From assembly GCA_902774845.1 (NCBI GenBank), contig CACYJU010000006.1:124001-188000 (forward strand): a DNA stretch of 64,000 nt. The letters run 5' to 3'. Under the pieces are notes generated by a model that saw only the letters and a list, made by a program, of their open reading frames with translations, made no database searches and was not told the origin of the DNA. Below are positions 16,487-26,002 of the stretch, in pieces. This DNA comes from an uncultured Bacteroidota bacterium. Its GTDB lineage: Bacteria > Bacteroidota > Bacteroidia > Bacteroidales > P3. The stretch's first letter is position 1. Every line of letters starts with the position of its first letter. The position numbers and the translations under genes were made by a program.

Positions 16487-17824
16487 GTGAAAATTGCGGC
16501 ACACACGTTAGGTTGCAAGCTGAACTACGCCGAAACGAGTCACCTGCTGCGCCAACTGGCCGAAAGTGGACACACGATTGTCGACTTCCACTCAGAAGCG
16601 GACCTCTACATCATAAACACCTGCACCGTGACGGCCATAGCCGAGCGGAAATGCCGTAATGCCATCAGGCAGGCGGTAAGACAGAACCCACAAGCACAGG
16701 TGGCCGTGATAGGATGCTTTGCACAGAACGAGCACGACAAGGTGGCGAGCATACCGGGAGTGACCATCGTACTCGGGAACGACCAGAAGCATCAGCTCGA
16801 GAGGTACATTAACGATAACGAACTTCTGCGATTAAGGAGAGCGAAGAACAAGCTCGTTTGTTCTTCCGAACCGAAGCAGAATGACTCCAGAAGGGAGGCA
16901 AACCTTAACCTTAACGGAAGGTGGGATTTTGCTGGAGCTTGGTCGTCGGCAGGACGGACGCGAGCCTTCGTGAAGATACAAGACGGATGCGACTACTTCT
17001 GCAGCTATTGCGCAATACCGATAGCACGAGGACGGTCGCGCAGCGCCACGACTGAAGAGGTGGTGAAGATGGTGAACGAATGTGCACGCAGCGGAGCGAA
17101 AGAGGTGGTGCTGACGGGAGTGAACACAGGCACCTTCGGACTTCACACAGGCGAGCGTTTCATAGACCTGCTGAAACGGCTGGATGACATAGAGCCGATA
17201 GCCCGATACCGCATATCAAGCATCGAGCCGAACCTCATCACCGACGAAATCATCGACTTCACCGCCAGCTCACGGGCTTTCCTCCCCCACTTCCACATAC
17301 CGCTTCAAGCCGGCAGCGACAACGTCCTGAAGCTGATGCGTCGCCACTACGACACCGCCCTCTACCGAGAGAAGACCGAATATATCAAGAGCGTGATGCC
17401 CGACGCCTGCATCGCAGCCGACATCATAGCCGGATGCAACGGCGAAAGCGACGAGGACTTCGAAGCGACCAAAGAGTTTGTCGAAAGCCTGCCTATCTCC
17501 TACCTCCACGTCTTCACCTACTCAGAACGCCCCCACACGGCGGCGCTGAAGATTGAACCACATACCGACATGCACCTGAGACGGCTCCGCAGTCAAGAGC
17601 TGCACGCCATCTCAGAACGCAAACTCGCCGCCTTCAACGAAAGCCAGATGGGGAAAGCGCGACCCGTGCTGTGGGAGAGCGACGACCACGACGGCATGAT
17701 GCACGGCCTCACCGACAACTACATCCGCCTCGAACGGCCCTTCGACCCCACATACACCAACAGCATAACGACCGAGACGATAACAGCCGAAAACATCGTG
17801 AGGAACGTCATGTCGGACGACTAA
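16487..17824 (+). CDS. mtaB: tRNA t6A37 methylthiotransferase MtaB
   Basis: This 445-aa radical-SAM enzyme with a GTG start inserts a methylthio group on t6A37 of tRNA. The N-terminal UPF0004 domain has its cluster cysteines in HTLGCKLNYAET, NTCTVTAIAERKC and GCFAQNE. The radical-SAM domain has CDYFCSYC, and a TRAM-like tail follows. GCKLN and the length favour MtaB over MiaB or RimO. Residues about 118-155 (RRAKNKLVCSSEPKQND...) look like an insertion between the two domains. The DNA of that stretch (16837-16893) resembles a non-coding repeat upstream of topA. Confidence 0.9.
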   Translation: MKIAAHTLGCKLNYAETSHLLRQLAESGHTIVDFHSEADLYIINTCTVTAIAERKCRNAIRQAVRQNPQAQVAVIGCFAQNEHDKVASIPGVTIVLGNDQKHQLERYINDNELLRLRRAKNKLVCSSEPKQNDSRREANLNLNGRWDFAGAWSSAGRTRAFVKIQDGCDYFCSYCAIPIARGRSRSATTEEVVKMVNECARSGAKEVVLTGVNTGTFGLHTGERFIDLLKRLDDIEPIARYRISSIEPNLITDEIIDFTASSRAFLPHFHIPLQAGSDNVLKLMRRHYDTALYREKTEYIKSVMPDACIAADIIAGCNGESDEDFEATKEFVESLPISYLHVFTYSERPHTAALKIEPHTDMHLRRLRSQELHAISERKLAAFNESQMGKARPVLWESDDHDGMMHGLTDNYIRLERPFDPTYTNSITTETITAENIVRNVMSDD

Positions 17825-17861
17825 GCACACATTTATGCACAATTTGTTGATAAGTTATCTG

Positions 17862-17891
17862 TTGAAAGTTGAGAGTTGAGATTTACCTTTG
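17862..17891 (+). promoter_or_regulatory. promoter of the PurF-like gene
   Basis: TTG (17862-17864), a 19-nt spacer and TACCTTTG (17884-17891) match the Bacteroidota consensus. It lies 41 bp before the ATG at 17933 and supports that start over the in-frame ATG at 17876. Confidence 0.75.
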
Positions 17892-17932
17892 TTTTTTTAA
17901 AATCATATATAAACCTTTTAATCTTATTCAAA

Positions 17933-19339
17933 ATGAGCGGACTTTTCGGTATTGTTTCTAAAGAGCCTTGCATCACGGACCTCTTTTACGGAACAGATTA
18001 TCATTCTCATCTGGGTACCAAGCGCGCTGGTCTCAGCACTGTGGACAACGGTACCTTTCATCGCAACATCCACAACATCCAGAACTCTTACTTCAGGACA
18101 AAATTCACCGGCGACCTGCACGAGATGACCGGCAACTACGGCATCGGAGTCATAAGCGACACCGACGCCCAGCCGATAGTGGTGAACTCGCACCTGGGTC
18201 GGTTTGCCATCGTCACGGTGTCGAAAATCAACAACATACCCGAGCTGGAGGCCAAATGCCTGGGTATGAACCAGCAGTTCACCGAACTGAGCATGGGCAG
18301 CACCAACCCCACCGAGCTGGTGGCTCTGCTCATAACCCAAGGAAAGACCTTCGTGGAAGGCATCCAGAACGTCTACAAGAACGTGAAAGGCAGCTGCACG
18401 ATGCTCATCCTCACCCCCGACGGAGTGATTGCCGCCCGCGACTATCTGGGACGTACGCCGCTTGTGATAGGCCGCAAGGGAACCAGCTATGCCATCGCCT
18501 CGGAAAGCCACAGTTACATCAACCTCGACTACAACACAACACGCTTCGTAGGTCCAGGCGAGATAATAAAGGTCACCACCAACGGATTGGAGCAACTGCT
18601 GGCACCCAACGACAAGATGCAGATATGCTCGTTCCTGTGGATATACTACGGCTACCCCTGCGTCGAATACGAGGGAATCAACGCCGAAGAGGTGCGCTAT
18701 CAGCTGGGATATGCTATGGGTCAGCAGGACGACATCCAGGCCGACTACGTCTCGGCAATACCCGACTCGGGCATCGGAATGGCCCTCGGCTATGCCGAAG
18801 GAAAGGGCATACCGTATAAACGCGGAGTGCTGAAATACACCCCCACCTGGGCACGCAGCTTCATGCCGGTGAACCAGGAAGCCCGCAACCTGGTGGCAAA
18901 GATGAAACTCATACCCAGCCGCAAAATGCTGGAAGGCAAAGAGGTGGTATTCTGCGACGACTCGATCGTGCGTGGAACCCAGCTGAGAGACAACGTGAAG
19001 ATGCTGTACGACTGCGGCGTGAAGAAAGTGCATGTCCGCATCAGCTGCCCGCCGCTGGTGCACGGCTGCCAGTATCTCAACTTCTCGGCCTCGAAGAACG
19101 ACATGGAGCTCATCACCCGCCGCTGCATCGAAGAGCTGGAGAACGGCGAGATACGCAACATCGAAGCCTACCGCGACGAGACATCCACTCAATATGCCAA
19201 CATGGTTGAGATGATACGTCAGCGTGTCGGCGTCGACACCCTTAAGTTCAACAGCCTGAAGACCGTATGCGACGCCATAGGGCTGCCTAAAGAGAAGGTT
19301 TGCACCCACTGCTTCGACGGATCGTCATTCGGCGAATAA
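17933..19339 (+). CDS. PurF-like amidophosphoribosyltransferase homologue with serine in place of the N-terminal cysteine
   Basis: The protein is 468 aa from MSGLFGIVSKEPC. PurF enzymes make phosphoribosylamine from PRPP and glutamine. They have an Ntn glutaminase domain, whose processed Cys1 is the nucleophile, and a type I PRT domain. The fold markers are present: GTKRAGLST, DYLGRTPL, and the PRPP loop VVFCDDSIVRGTQ near residues 340-352. Position 2, however, is Ser rather than Cys. I infer loss of normal glutaminase chemistry, leaving an ammonia-dependent or regulatory paralogue. A true purF may exist elsewhere. The next gene starts 4 bp after the stop. Confidence 0.82.
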   Translation: MSGLFGIVSKEPCITDLFYGTDYHSHLGTKRAGLSTVDNGTFHRNIHNIQNSYFRTKFTGDLHEMTGNYGIGVISDTDAQPIVVNSHLGRFAIVTVSKINNIPELEAKCLGMNQQFTELSMGSTNPTELVALLITQGKTFVEGIQNVYKNVKGSCTMLILTPDGVIAARDYLGRTPLVIGRKGTSYAIASESHSYINLDYNTTRFVGPGEIIKVTTNGLEQLLAPNDKMQICSFLWIYYGYPCVEYEGINAEEVRYQLGYAMGQQDDIQADYVSAIPDSGIGMALGYAEGKGIPYKRGVLKYTPTWARSFMPVNQEARNLVAKMKLIPSRKMLEGKEVVFCDDSIVRGTQLRDNVKMLYDCGVKKVHVRISCPPLVHGCQYLNFSASKNDMELITRRCIEELENGEIRNIEAYRDETSTQYANMVEMIRQRVGVDTLKFNSLKTVCDAIGLPKEKVCTHCFDGSSFGE

Positions 19340-19343
19340 GCCT

Positions 19344-20813
19344 GTGAAAGTCTTTCAGTTCATACTACTGATACTACTCGCACTCCCGTTCTGCGCTTCA
19401 GCTCAGGACACCCTTCAGTCAGTTCCCCTGCCTGAAACCAAGCCTGTGGTCGACGAGGCCGCCGAACGGGAGATGCTTATAAGAGAGCAGAAGCTGGTGG
19501 TGCTGAAAGACCGTATCAAACTGCAACATTCACGTCTGACTGCCCTATGCAGCGACGAGGGAGTCATAGACAAGAACAGAGCCCGATTCCTGAAGAACAT
19601 CTACTACGCCTACCTCTCCGTCTACAACCACTACAATATCGGAAGCAACGAGAACTCGGCAGATTATTACGCACAGATGGCGCAGCTCGACAGCTTGCAG
19701 CAGCACCTGCGAGACAGCATCATAGGCGCCGACTCCTACCCCACCCGCATCGAAAACTTCAAGAACACCCTGAAACTGAAAGCCGGCAAAGACAACCTGG
19801 AGGTATACAAGTCGTACAGCCGCACCTATCAGCCTCCCACCATCGCCATCAACTTCACCACCGCCGAAGAATACCGTCACTTTGTGAGTCAGTACCTCGA
19901 AGTGATACGCATCCAAAACCTCTACCTCGACTGCCTCGGATGGCTTGACCGCATCAACGCCAACACGGGAAGCATCGTCTCGATGCTGGGCAACACCGGC
20001 CACGCCACTCCTTACAAGAACATCGTGGCGAGCACCAACTTCATTCCGGTATTCACCACCTTGGACGGCGGCGCCCAGTTCATCAACAAGCTGAAAGAGT
20101 TCGAGTCGATACAACAGGAGTACCTGAAAACCGACGCCAAGATAAAGCAGCTTGAGCAGCTGGCCGACTCCATCTACACGGTGGGACGCAAATACAGCGA
20201 CCTCACCGCCGCCTTCCGACTTGTGCAACAGGGCACCGACGTCTATCCCGCCTTCCGCAACCGCGAGGAGCTGGAATCGTACAACCGCAAGTTGGCCGAC
20301 TACGGCACCGTCGCCTCCCAATACCTGCACCTTGTGTACCTGCGCGACACCATCGCCGCCAACGAGAACATCATCGACCACTCCACCAAGACCCTGCGCG
20401 ACGGTCAGCGCACACTAAAGAAATTCTACAAGTGGACGCCCAACTTCAGCACCCCATCTGAAGGCGAGAACTTCTTCAAAGACCTGCAGGGACTCCTCGA
20501 CATGCAGCACCAGTGCATCGCCATCAACGACGATATCGTCACACAAGGTCTCAACGAGAAAGAGATTCTGGCTCTGACGAAAGACTACAGCTACATTCGC
20601 CGAGCTTACAACTCCATGATGAAAACCTACGACTACAAAGGCTCTATCGCGACCAAAGAGAACCTGCGCATCTATGGCGACATGCAGCGTATGACCGTCA
20701 ACATGCAGCTCGCTCTTATAAACCACATCAAGCGCAACCCCATGGAGTTGGAAAGGATGATGCGTTCCGAACGCGAAGTGAGAGGCTACAAGGCTGTGAT
20801 TGGAGTCAAGTAG
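19344..20813 (+). CDS. secreted coiled-coil protein of unknown function
   Basis: This 489-aa protein has a GTG start four bases after the PurF-like stop, so the two are probably co-translated. A signal peptide (about 1-20, ending CASAQ) is followed by an almost wholly helical, charged protein with coiled-coil stretches (RLTALCSDEGVIDKNR, KTDAKIKQLEQLADSIY, DTIAANENIIDHSTKTLRDGQ). No catalytic motif is seen and I do not recognise the family. It is probably periplasmic. It converges with the thioesterase gene, the two stops being 3 bp apart. Confidence 0.75.
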   Translation: MKVFQFILLILLALPFCASAQDTLQSVPLPETKPVVDEAAEREMLIREQKLVVLKDRIKLQHSRLTALCSDEGVIDKNRARFLKNIYYAYLSVYNHYNIGSNENSADYYAQMAQLDSLQQHLRDSIIGADSYPTRIENFKNTLKLKAGKDNLEVYKSYSRTYQPPTIAINFTTAEEYRHFVSQYLEVIRIQNLYLDCLGWLDRINANTGSIVSMLGNTGHATPYKNIVASTNFIPVFTTLDGGAQFINKLKEFESIQQEYLKTDAKIKQLEQLADSIYTVGRKYSDLTAAFRLVQQGTDVYPAFRNREELESYNRKLADYGTVASQYLHLVYLRDTIAANENIIDHSTKTLRDGQRTLKKFYKWTPNFSTPSEGENFFKDLQGLLDMQHQCIAINDDIVTQGLNEKEILALTKDYSYIRRAYNSMMKTYDYKGSIATKENLRIYGDMQRMTVNMQLALINHIKRNPMELERMMRSEREVRGYKAVIGVK

Positions 20814-20816
20814 CGG

Positions 20817-21548
20817 TTACCTTAAACTTACTATTGCAGAAAAGCTCGACCCGCGGGTGTTGAAAATCTGATAATGCGCTGTGTCGGCATCGGGTTGGCA
20901 ACGGCGTATTTCGACCTTTTCTCCCGGGCGTGTTTCTGCCACATAGGCGACCTCGATGGTCTTTATCTGTTTGCCCTCGGGCAGGTTGTCGTCGACCCAG
21001 CGTATATATTCGCAGTTGTTCACATGTCCGGTATGGTCGAGCATCGACGGCTTGACGTTGAACCGCTCGACACAGAAGGTCTCGTCCATCGGAAGCATCC
21101 GCAACTTCGTCAGCCGTTCTTTGTCGGTGGCGCAAATCGAATTATGGATATAGCCGTCCATGATGTCGTTCAATCGCGACACATGGCGTGTGTTCACATC
21201 TATGACCACCCAAAAGGCGGTGGCTGCCGCCAGCTTCTCGCCTTCAAGGCTGGTGACGAGAAAATCTCTCACATCAAAAAGCCCGTCGACGCCACGCGAC
21301 CAGGTGGCGATCTTCACCTTGGTGCCGTAGTGCGGCATATCGAACACCTGATAGTACATCCTGCTCAGCACCCACGCTTTCTGGTTCTTTATCAGGTCGT
21401 AGTAGCAGATGTGAGTGAGGGTCGTATGCTCCTCCGCCACCGTCTGCAGCAGTCGCGAAAGTCCCCACATGGAGAGATGGTCGGTCCAGTCGCAGAAATA
21501 CGACTCGATAAAAAATTCGTTGCTGTAGATGTTGTTCTCGTCAAGCAT
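20817..21548 (-). CDS. acyl-ACP thioesterase
   Basis: This 243-aa member of the FatA/FatB family hydrolyses acyl-ACP to free fatty acid. It is a double hotdog fold. The first hotdog contains NEFFIESYFCDWTDHLSM and WVLSRMYYQVFDMPHYG. The second contains the conserved N-H of LDHTGHVNNCEYIRWV, a catalytic signature of the family. Its start lies 67 bp after the argS stop. The spacer is filled with ATTCA-type words (21549-21615). Confidence 0.88.
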   Translation of the reverse strand: MLDENNIYSNEFFIESYFCDWTDHLSMWGLSRLLQTVAEEHTTLTHICYYDLIKNQKAWVLSRMYYQVFDMPHYGTKVKIATWSRGVDGLFDVRDFLVTSLEGEKLAAATAFWVVIDVNTRHVSRLNDIMDGYIHNSICATDKERLTKLRMLPMDETFCVERFNVKPSMLDHTGHVNNCEYIRWVDDNLPEGKQIKTIEVAYVAETRPGEKVEIRRCQPDADTAHYQIFNTRGSSFSAIVSLR

Positions 21549-21615
21549 GGGGTAAGAGAATTGTGAATTATGAATTATGAATTTTGAATGGTGAATGCTG
21601 AATGGTGACTGCTGG
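21549..21615 (-). repeat. word array filling the argS-thioesterase spacer
   Basis: Read on the minus strand, the spacer is a chain of degenerate 7-10-bp words (CAGTCACC, ATTCAGC, ATTCACC, ATTCAAA, ATTCATA, ATTCATA, ATTCACA). It runs from just after the argS stop to just before the ATG. Confidence 0.75.
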
Positions 21616-23406
21616 CTACATCCTCTCAGGCACCTCGATTCCGAGTATAGTCATAGTGTTGCGCAATGCCGTCGCCACCGTATCGCAGAGCACCACACGG
21701 AAGTTGCGCACCTCCTCGTTCTCCTCTCTCAGTATGGGTGTGTCCTGATAGAAGCTGTTGAACGCCTTAGCCAAATCGTAGGCGTAGTTCGCCACCATCG
21801 CCGGGCTCAGGCTCTGCGCCGCCTGTCCCACCGTCGACGGAAGAGTGTGCAGCAGCTTGATTATCTCGCGCTCCTTTGTTGATATGTTGATATGTTGATT
21901 GATTGATTGGTTGGTTGGTTCGCTTGTTTGTGCTTTGCGCACTATGCTGCGTATGCGGGCGTAGGTGTATTGAATGAACGGGCCTGTGTTGCCGTTGAAG
22001 TCGATACTCTCGGCGGGGTTGAAAAGCATATTCTTCGTCGGGTCAACCTTGAGAATGAAATACTTCAACGCACCGAGAGCCAAGATATGATACAAACGTT
22101 TGCGCTCGTCGTCGCTCAGCTCGTCGTTCTTGCCGTGTTCGAGGCTCATCTGCTCGGCGGTATTCTCCATATCGGCGATGAGGTCGTCGGCATCGACCAC
22201 CGTCCCTTCGCGCGATTTCATCTTGCCGTTGGGCAGTTCCACCATGCCGTACGAGAGGTGATACACCTTCTCCGCCCAGGGGAAGCCCAGCTTGCCCAAT
22301 ATCAGTTTCAAGACTTTGAAGTGATAGTCCTGCTCGTTGCCCACCACATAGACGAGACGGTCGGCATCGAAGTCGTTGTGGCGCAGAAGAGCAGTCCCGA
22401 GGTCTTGGGTCATGTAAACCGACGTTCCGTCCTTGCGCAGCAGCAGTTTCTCGTCGAGGCCGTCGCCCGTCAGGTCGCACCACACCGAGCCGTCGTCTCT
22501 CCTGTACAGAACCCCCATATCAAGGCCTTTCTGCACCAGCTCCTTCCCGAGCAGGTAGGTGTTCGACTCATAGTATATCTTGTCGAACCCTACTCCGAGC
22601 GAGCGGTAGGTCTCGTCAAATCCAGCATACACCCAGCCGTTCATCTTCTCCCACAGGTCGCGCACCTCTTTGTCGCCCTCTTCCCAGCGTTTCAGCATCG
22701 ACTGCGCCTCTTTCATCAGCGGAGCCTCTTTCTTGGCTTCTTCCTCATCCATGCCTTTCGCCACGAGGTCGGCTATCTCGGCTTTGTAATGCTTGTCAAA
22801 TTCCACATAGTATTTTCCCACCAGGTGGTCGCCCTTCATGCCAGACGATTCGGGTGTCTCGCCGCCACCGAAGCGCATCCATGCCAGCATCGACTTGCAG
22901 ATGTGGATGCCACGGTCGTTCACCAGGTTCACACGCTTCACGTTTTGCCCGTCGGCTTTCAGCAACTCGCTTACCGACCAACCCAGGAGGTTGTTGCGTA
23001 TATGTCCTAGATGGAGCGGCTTGTTGGTGTTGGGCGACGAATACTCTATCACCACAGGCTTGGCGTCGGCAGGCACAGCCTTCAATCCGAACCCATCGTT
23101 ACCCGATATGTCATTCACGAAATTCACCCAGTAGTTGTCGGCTATCGAGATGTTGAGGAATCCCTTGACCACGTTGAAATCGGCAACCTCAGGCAGATTA
23201 GCCTTCAGTTGCACGCCAATCTCGTTAGCTACAGCCTCCGGCGCTTTGCGGGCCTGCTTCACGAATGGGAATACGACCAGCGTAAAATCGCCTGCGAACT
23301 CTTTTTTAGTTCCCTGCAGTTGAACTTGCGACGGTTCGACGGAGATAGAATACAAATTGTCAAGAGCCTGACTTATACCCTGTTGTAACAATGTCTCGAT
23401 ATTCAT
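21616..23406 (-). CDS. argS: arginyl-tRNA synthetase
   Basis: From ATG 23404-23406 (MNIETLLQQGISQALDNLY) the enzyme is 596 aa. A longer reading frame upstream has no family residues and crosses the promoter. It is a class I synthetase with the HIGH-type motif SSPNTNKPLHLGHIRNN and the KMSKS-equivalent KMKSREG. The N-terminal additional domain and C-terminal DALR anticodon domain are both present. A TSEPTNQSINQHINIS insertion before the anticodon domain comes from a word array at 21886-21930. It is divergent from the pyrophosphatase gene. Confidence 0.95.
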   Translation of the reverse strand: MNIETLLQQGISQALDNLYSISVEPSQVQLQGTKKEFAGDFTLVVFPFVKQARKAPEAVANEIGVQLKANLPEVADFNVVKGFLNISIADNYWVNFVNDISGNDGFGLKAVPADAKPVVIEYSSPNTNKPLHLGHIRNNLLGWSVSELLKADGQNVKRVNLVNDRGIHICKSMLAWMRFGGGETPESSGMKGDHLVGKYYVEFDKHYKAEIADLVAKGMDEEEAKKEAPLMKEAQSMLKRWEEGDKEVRDLWEKMNGWVYAGFDETYRSLGVGFDKIYYESNTYLLGKELVQKGLDMGVLYRRDDGSVWCDLTGDGLDEKLLLRKDGTSVYMTQDLGTALLRHNDFDADRLVYVVGNEQDYHFKVLKLILGKLGFPWAEKVYHLSYGMVELPNGKMKSREGTVVDADDLIADMENTAEQMSLEHGKNDELSDDERKRLYHILALGALKYFILKVDPTKNMLFNPAESIDFNGNTGPFIQYTYARIRSIVRKAQTSEPTNQSINQHINISTKEREIIKLLHTLPSTVGQAAQSLSPAMVANYAYDLAKAFNSFYQDTPILREENEEVRNFRVVLCDTVATALRNTMTILGIEVPERM

Positions 23407-23424
23407 ATTTTTATATTTAGAGTG

Positions 23425-23432
23425 CAAAGATA
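23425..23432 (-). promoter_or_regulatory. -7 box for argS
   Basis: TATCTTTG on the minus strand, 18 bp before the argS ATG. No clear -33 box is seen at the usual spacing. Confidence 0.55.
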
Positions 23433-23439
23433 CGTTTTT

Positions 23440-23470
23440 TTTGTGCATTAAATATAAATAAGTACCTTTG
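23440..23470 (+). promoter_or_regulatory. promoter of the membrane pyrophosphatase gene
   Basis: TTTG (23440-23443), a 19-nt spacer and TACCTTTG (23463-23470) give a textbook Bacteroidota promoter 43 bp before the ATG. Confidence 0.8.
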
Positions 23471-23513
23471 CAATCGCTTGAATAAATATAACAATTAAAC
23501 AAAACTCTTTATA

Positions 23514-25943
23514 ATGAAGAAATTAGCAACTACACTACTCTCACTGGCAGCGCCCGTTTTCGCTTTTGCCAGCGAGGCAGACCTCGAAATGCCCGCCGGA
23601 TTCGCTCAGAGTGGCGAGGCGTCGATCCTCTACTGGGGCTTTGCCGTTGTGATTATCGGATTGCTGTTCGGATTCTGGCAGTTCGGCAAAGTGCGCAAAC
23701 TGAAAGCCCACAAGTCAATGCTTGAAATCGGCAACGTGATTTTTAAGACCTGCTCCACCTACCTCAAACAGCAGGGTAAGTTCCTGCTCCTGTTGTTCGT
23801 TTTCATCGGAGCCGCCATGGCGCTCTATTTTGGAGTGCTGAGCCACATGCCGTTCGGCAGCGTGCTGCTCGTCCTGGCTTGGACGGTGGTAGGCATTCTC
23901 GGCAGCTACGGCGTGGCCTGGTTCGGTGTCCGCATGAACACCTACGCCAACGCACGCATGGCTTTCGCCTCGCTGAGAAGAAAACCCCTCGACCTGCTCA
24001 ACATCCCGCTGCGTGCCGGCATGAGCATCGGCATCGTCCTGATATGCGTCGAGTTGGTGCTTATGCTCGTCATCCTTCTGCTCATGCCCGAGAATCTGGC
24101 TGGCAGCTGCTTCATAGGATTCGCCATCGGCGAGAGCCTCGGTGCTTCCGCCCTCCGCATCGCTGGCGGCATCTTCACTAAGATTGCCGACATCGGAAGC
24201 GACCTTATGAAAGTGGTCTTCAAGATTGGTGAGGACGACCCGCGCAACCCAGGCGTCATAGCCGACTGCACGGGCGACAACGCTGGCGACTCCATTGGAC
24301 CTACCGCCGACGGTTTCGAGACCTACGGTGTCACCGGCGTGGCCCTTGTCTCCTTCATCCTCCTCGCTGTCCCCGACCCCTCCATGCAGGTTAAACTGCT
24401 GGTGTGGATATTCGTCATGCGTATCCTCGGCATCATCGCCTCCGTACTGGCTTACTACATCAACGGCGCCATCGCCAAAGCCAAATACAAAAACGCCGAC
24501 GACATCAACTTCGAGCAGCCCCTCACCTCTCTCGTGTGGATCACCTCTATCCTCTCCATCTGCGGCACCTTCCTCGCCTCCTATTTCATCCTCAACAACG
24601 AAGCAGTCAACGCTCTCGTCCCCAACCTCTGGCTGGCACTCTCCATCATCATCTCCTGCGGCACCCTCGGCGCTGCTCTCATCCCTGAGTTCACCAAGCT
24701 CTTCACCTCGCCCACTTCCAAGCATGTGAAAGAGGTGGTCAAAGCCTCCGAACAGGGCGGTGCTTCGCTCAATATCCTTTCTGGCCTCGTGGCTGGCAAC
24801 ATGGGCGGCTTCTGGACAGGCATGGTATTCTTCGTGCTTATGGTCATCGCCTACTTCGCCTCCACTGCCTTCATCATCGAGCCCGTGTTCGGTGTTTACT
24901 ATAGCATCTTCGCCTTCGGCCTCGTCGCCTTCGGCATGCTGGGCATGGGCCCAGTCACCATCGCCGTCGATAGCTACGGTCCCGTGACCGACAACGCCCA
25001 GAGCGTCTATGAGCTCTCCCTCATCGAGGACGACATCGAGAAGACCACCCGTGAGGTGGAAAGCGAGTTCGGTTTCAAACCCGACTTTGAGAAAGCCAAA
25101 TACTACCTCGAAGCCAACGACGGTGCCGGCAACACCTTCAAGGCTACCGCCAAGCCCGTCCTCATCGGAACCGCCGTCGTAGGTGCCACCACGATGATTT
25201 TCTCCCTCATCCTCATGATTCAGAAGACCCTCGGCATCGAGCCCGAGTCCATCCTCAATATGCTCAACCCCTACTCCATCCTCGGATTCATCCTCGGCGG
25301 CTGCGTGATCTACTGGTTCACCGGCGCCTCCATGCAGGCTGTCACCACTGGTGCCAACCGTGCTGTTGAGTTCATCAAGGACAACATCAAGCTCGACCCC
25401 AACGCTCCCAAGAAAGCCGACACTCAGAAGAGCCAGGAAGTGGTGAAGATCTGCACCAACTACGCTCAGCGTGGCATGATCAACATCTTCATCGCCATCT
25501 TCTGCTTCGCTCTCGCCTTCGCTTGCCTCTCCTCGCCCGAGAGCATCGGTGGCCAGAACGCCGTCTGCCTCTTCATCGCCTACCTCATCTCCATCGCCGT
25601 CTTCGGCCTCTTCCAAGCCGTCTTCATGGCTAACGCCGGCGGTGCTTGGGACAACGCCAAGAAGGTTGTCGAAGTCGACATGAAAGCCAAAGGCACTCCG
25701 CTGCACGACGCCAGCGTCGTGGGCGACACCGTAGGCGACCCCTTCAAGGACACCTCCTCTGTAGCACTCAACCCCATCATCAAGTTTACCACCCTCTTCG
25801 GAGTGCTGGCTATGGAGATAGCCATCAGCGAAGGCTTCCGCGGCATGGCTCCCTGGTTCGGCGTGGTATTCCTGGTGATTGCACTTGTCTTCGTCTACCG
25901 CTCCTTCTACAAGATGCGCGTTGATCAGAAGAAAAAGAAATAA
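23514..25943 (+). CDS. hppA: membrane-bound ion-translocating pyrophosphatase
   Basis: The 809-aa, roughly 16-helix membrane protein hydrolyses pyrophosphate and pumps Na+ and/or H+. The PPi-binding signatures are clear: DDPRNPGVIADCTGDNAGD, then GPTADGFETYG, and near the end GGAWDNAKK with DTVGDPFKDT. The site that separates K+-dependent (GNTTAA) from K+-independent (GNTTKAT) enzymes reads GNTFKATAK, which points to the K+-independent class. Na+ versus H+ specificity cannot be settled by eye. The length exceeds the common 670-730 aa. A Na+-exporting decarboxylase lies upstream in this window. It has its own promoter and terminator. Confidence 0.93.
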   Translation: MKKLATTLLSLAAPVFAFASEADLEMPAGFAQSGEASILYWGFAVVIIGLLFGFWQFGKVRKLKAHKSMLEIGNVIFKTCSTYLKQQGKFLLLLFVFIGAAMALYFGVLSHMPFGSVLLVLAWTVVGILGSYGVAWFGVRMNTYANARMAFASLRRKPLDLLNIPLRAGMSIGIVLICVELVLMLVILLLMPENLAGSCFIGFAIGESLGASALRIAGGIFTKIADIGSDLMKVVFKIGEDDPRNPGVIADCTGDNAGDSIGPTADGFETYGVTGVALVSFILLAVPDPSMQVKLLVWIFVMRILGIIASVLAYYINGAIAKAKYKNADDINFEQPLTSLVWITSILSICGTFLASYFILNNEAVNALVPNLWLALSIIISCGTLGAALIPEFTKLFTSPTSKHVKEVVKASEQGGASLNILSGLVAGNMGGFWTGMVFFVLMVIAYFASTAFIIEPVFGVYYSIFAFGLVAFGMLGMGPVTIAVDSYGPVTDNAQSVYELSLIEDDIEKTTREVESEFGFKPDFEKAKYYLEANDGAGNTFKATAKPVLIGTAVVGATTMIFSLILMIQKTLGIEPESILNMLNPYSILGFILGGCVIYWFTGASMQAVTTGANRAVEFIKDNIKLDPNAPKKADTQKSQEVVKICTNYAQRGMINIFIAIFCFALAFACLSSPESIGGQNAVCLFIAYLISIAVFGLFQAVFMANAGGAWDNAKKVVEVDMKAKGTPLHDASVVGDTVGDPFKDTSSVALNPIIKFTTLFGVLAMEIAISEGFRGMAPWFGVVFLVIALVFVYRSFYKMRVDQKKKK

Positions 25944-25960
25944 AAGGCTGACTACCACTA

Positions 25961-26002
25961 CAACAGGGCGGCATACATAAGTGTGTCGCCCTTGTTTTTT
26001 TC
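25961..26002 (+). terminator. intrinsic terminator after hppA
   Basis: AACAGGGCG and CGCCCTTGTT pair across a loop of about 15 nt with extra TACA/TGTG pairing, then seven T residues. Confidence 0.8.
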
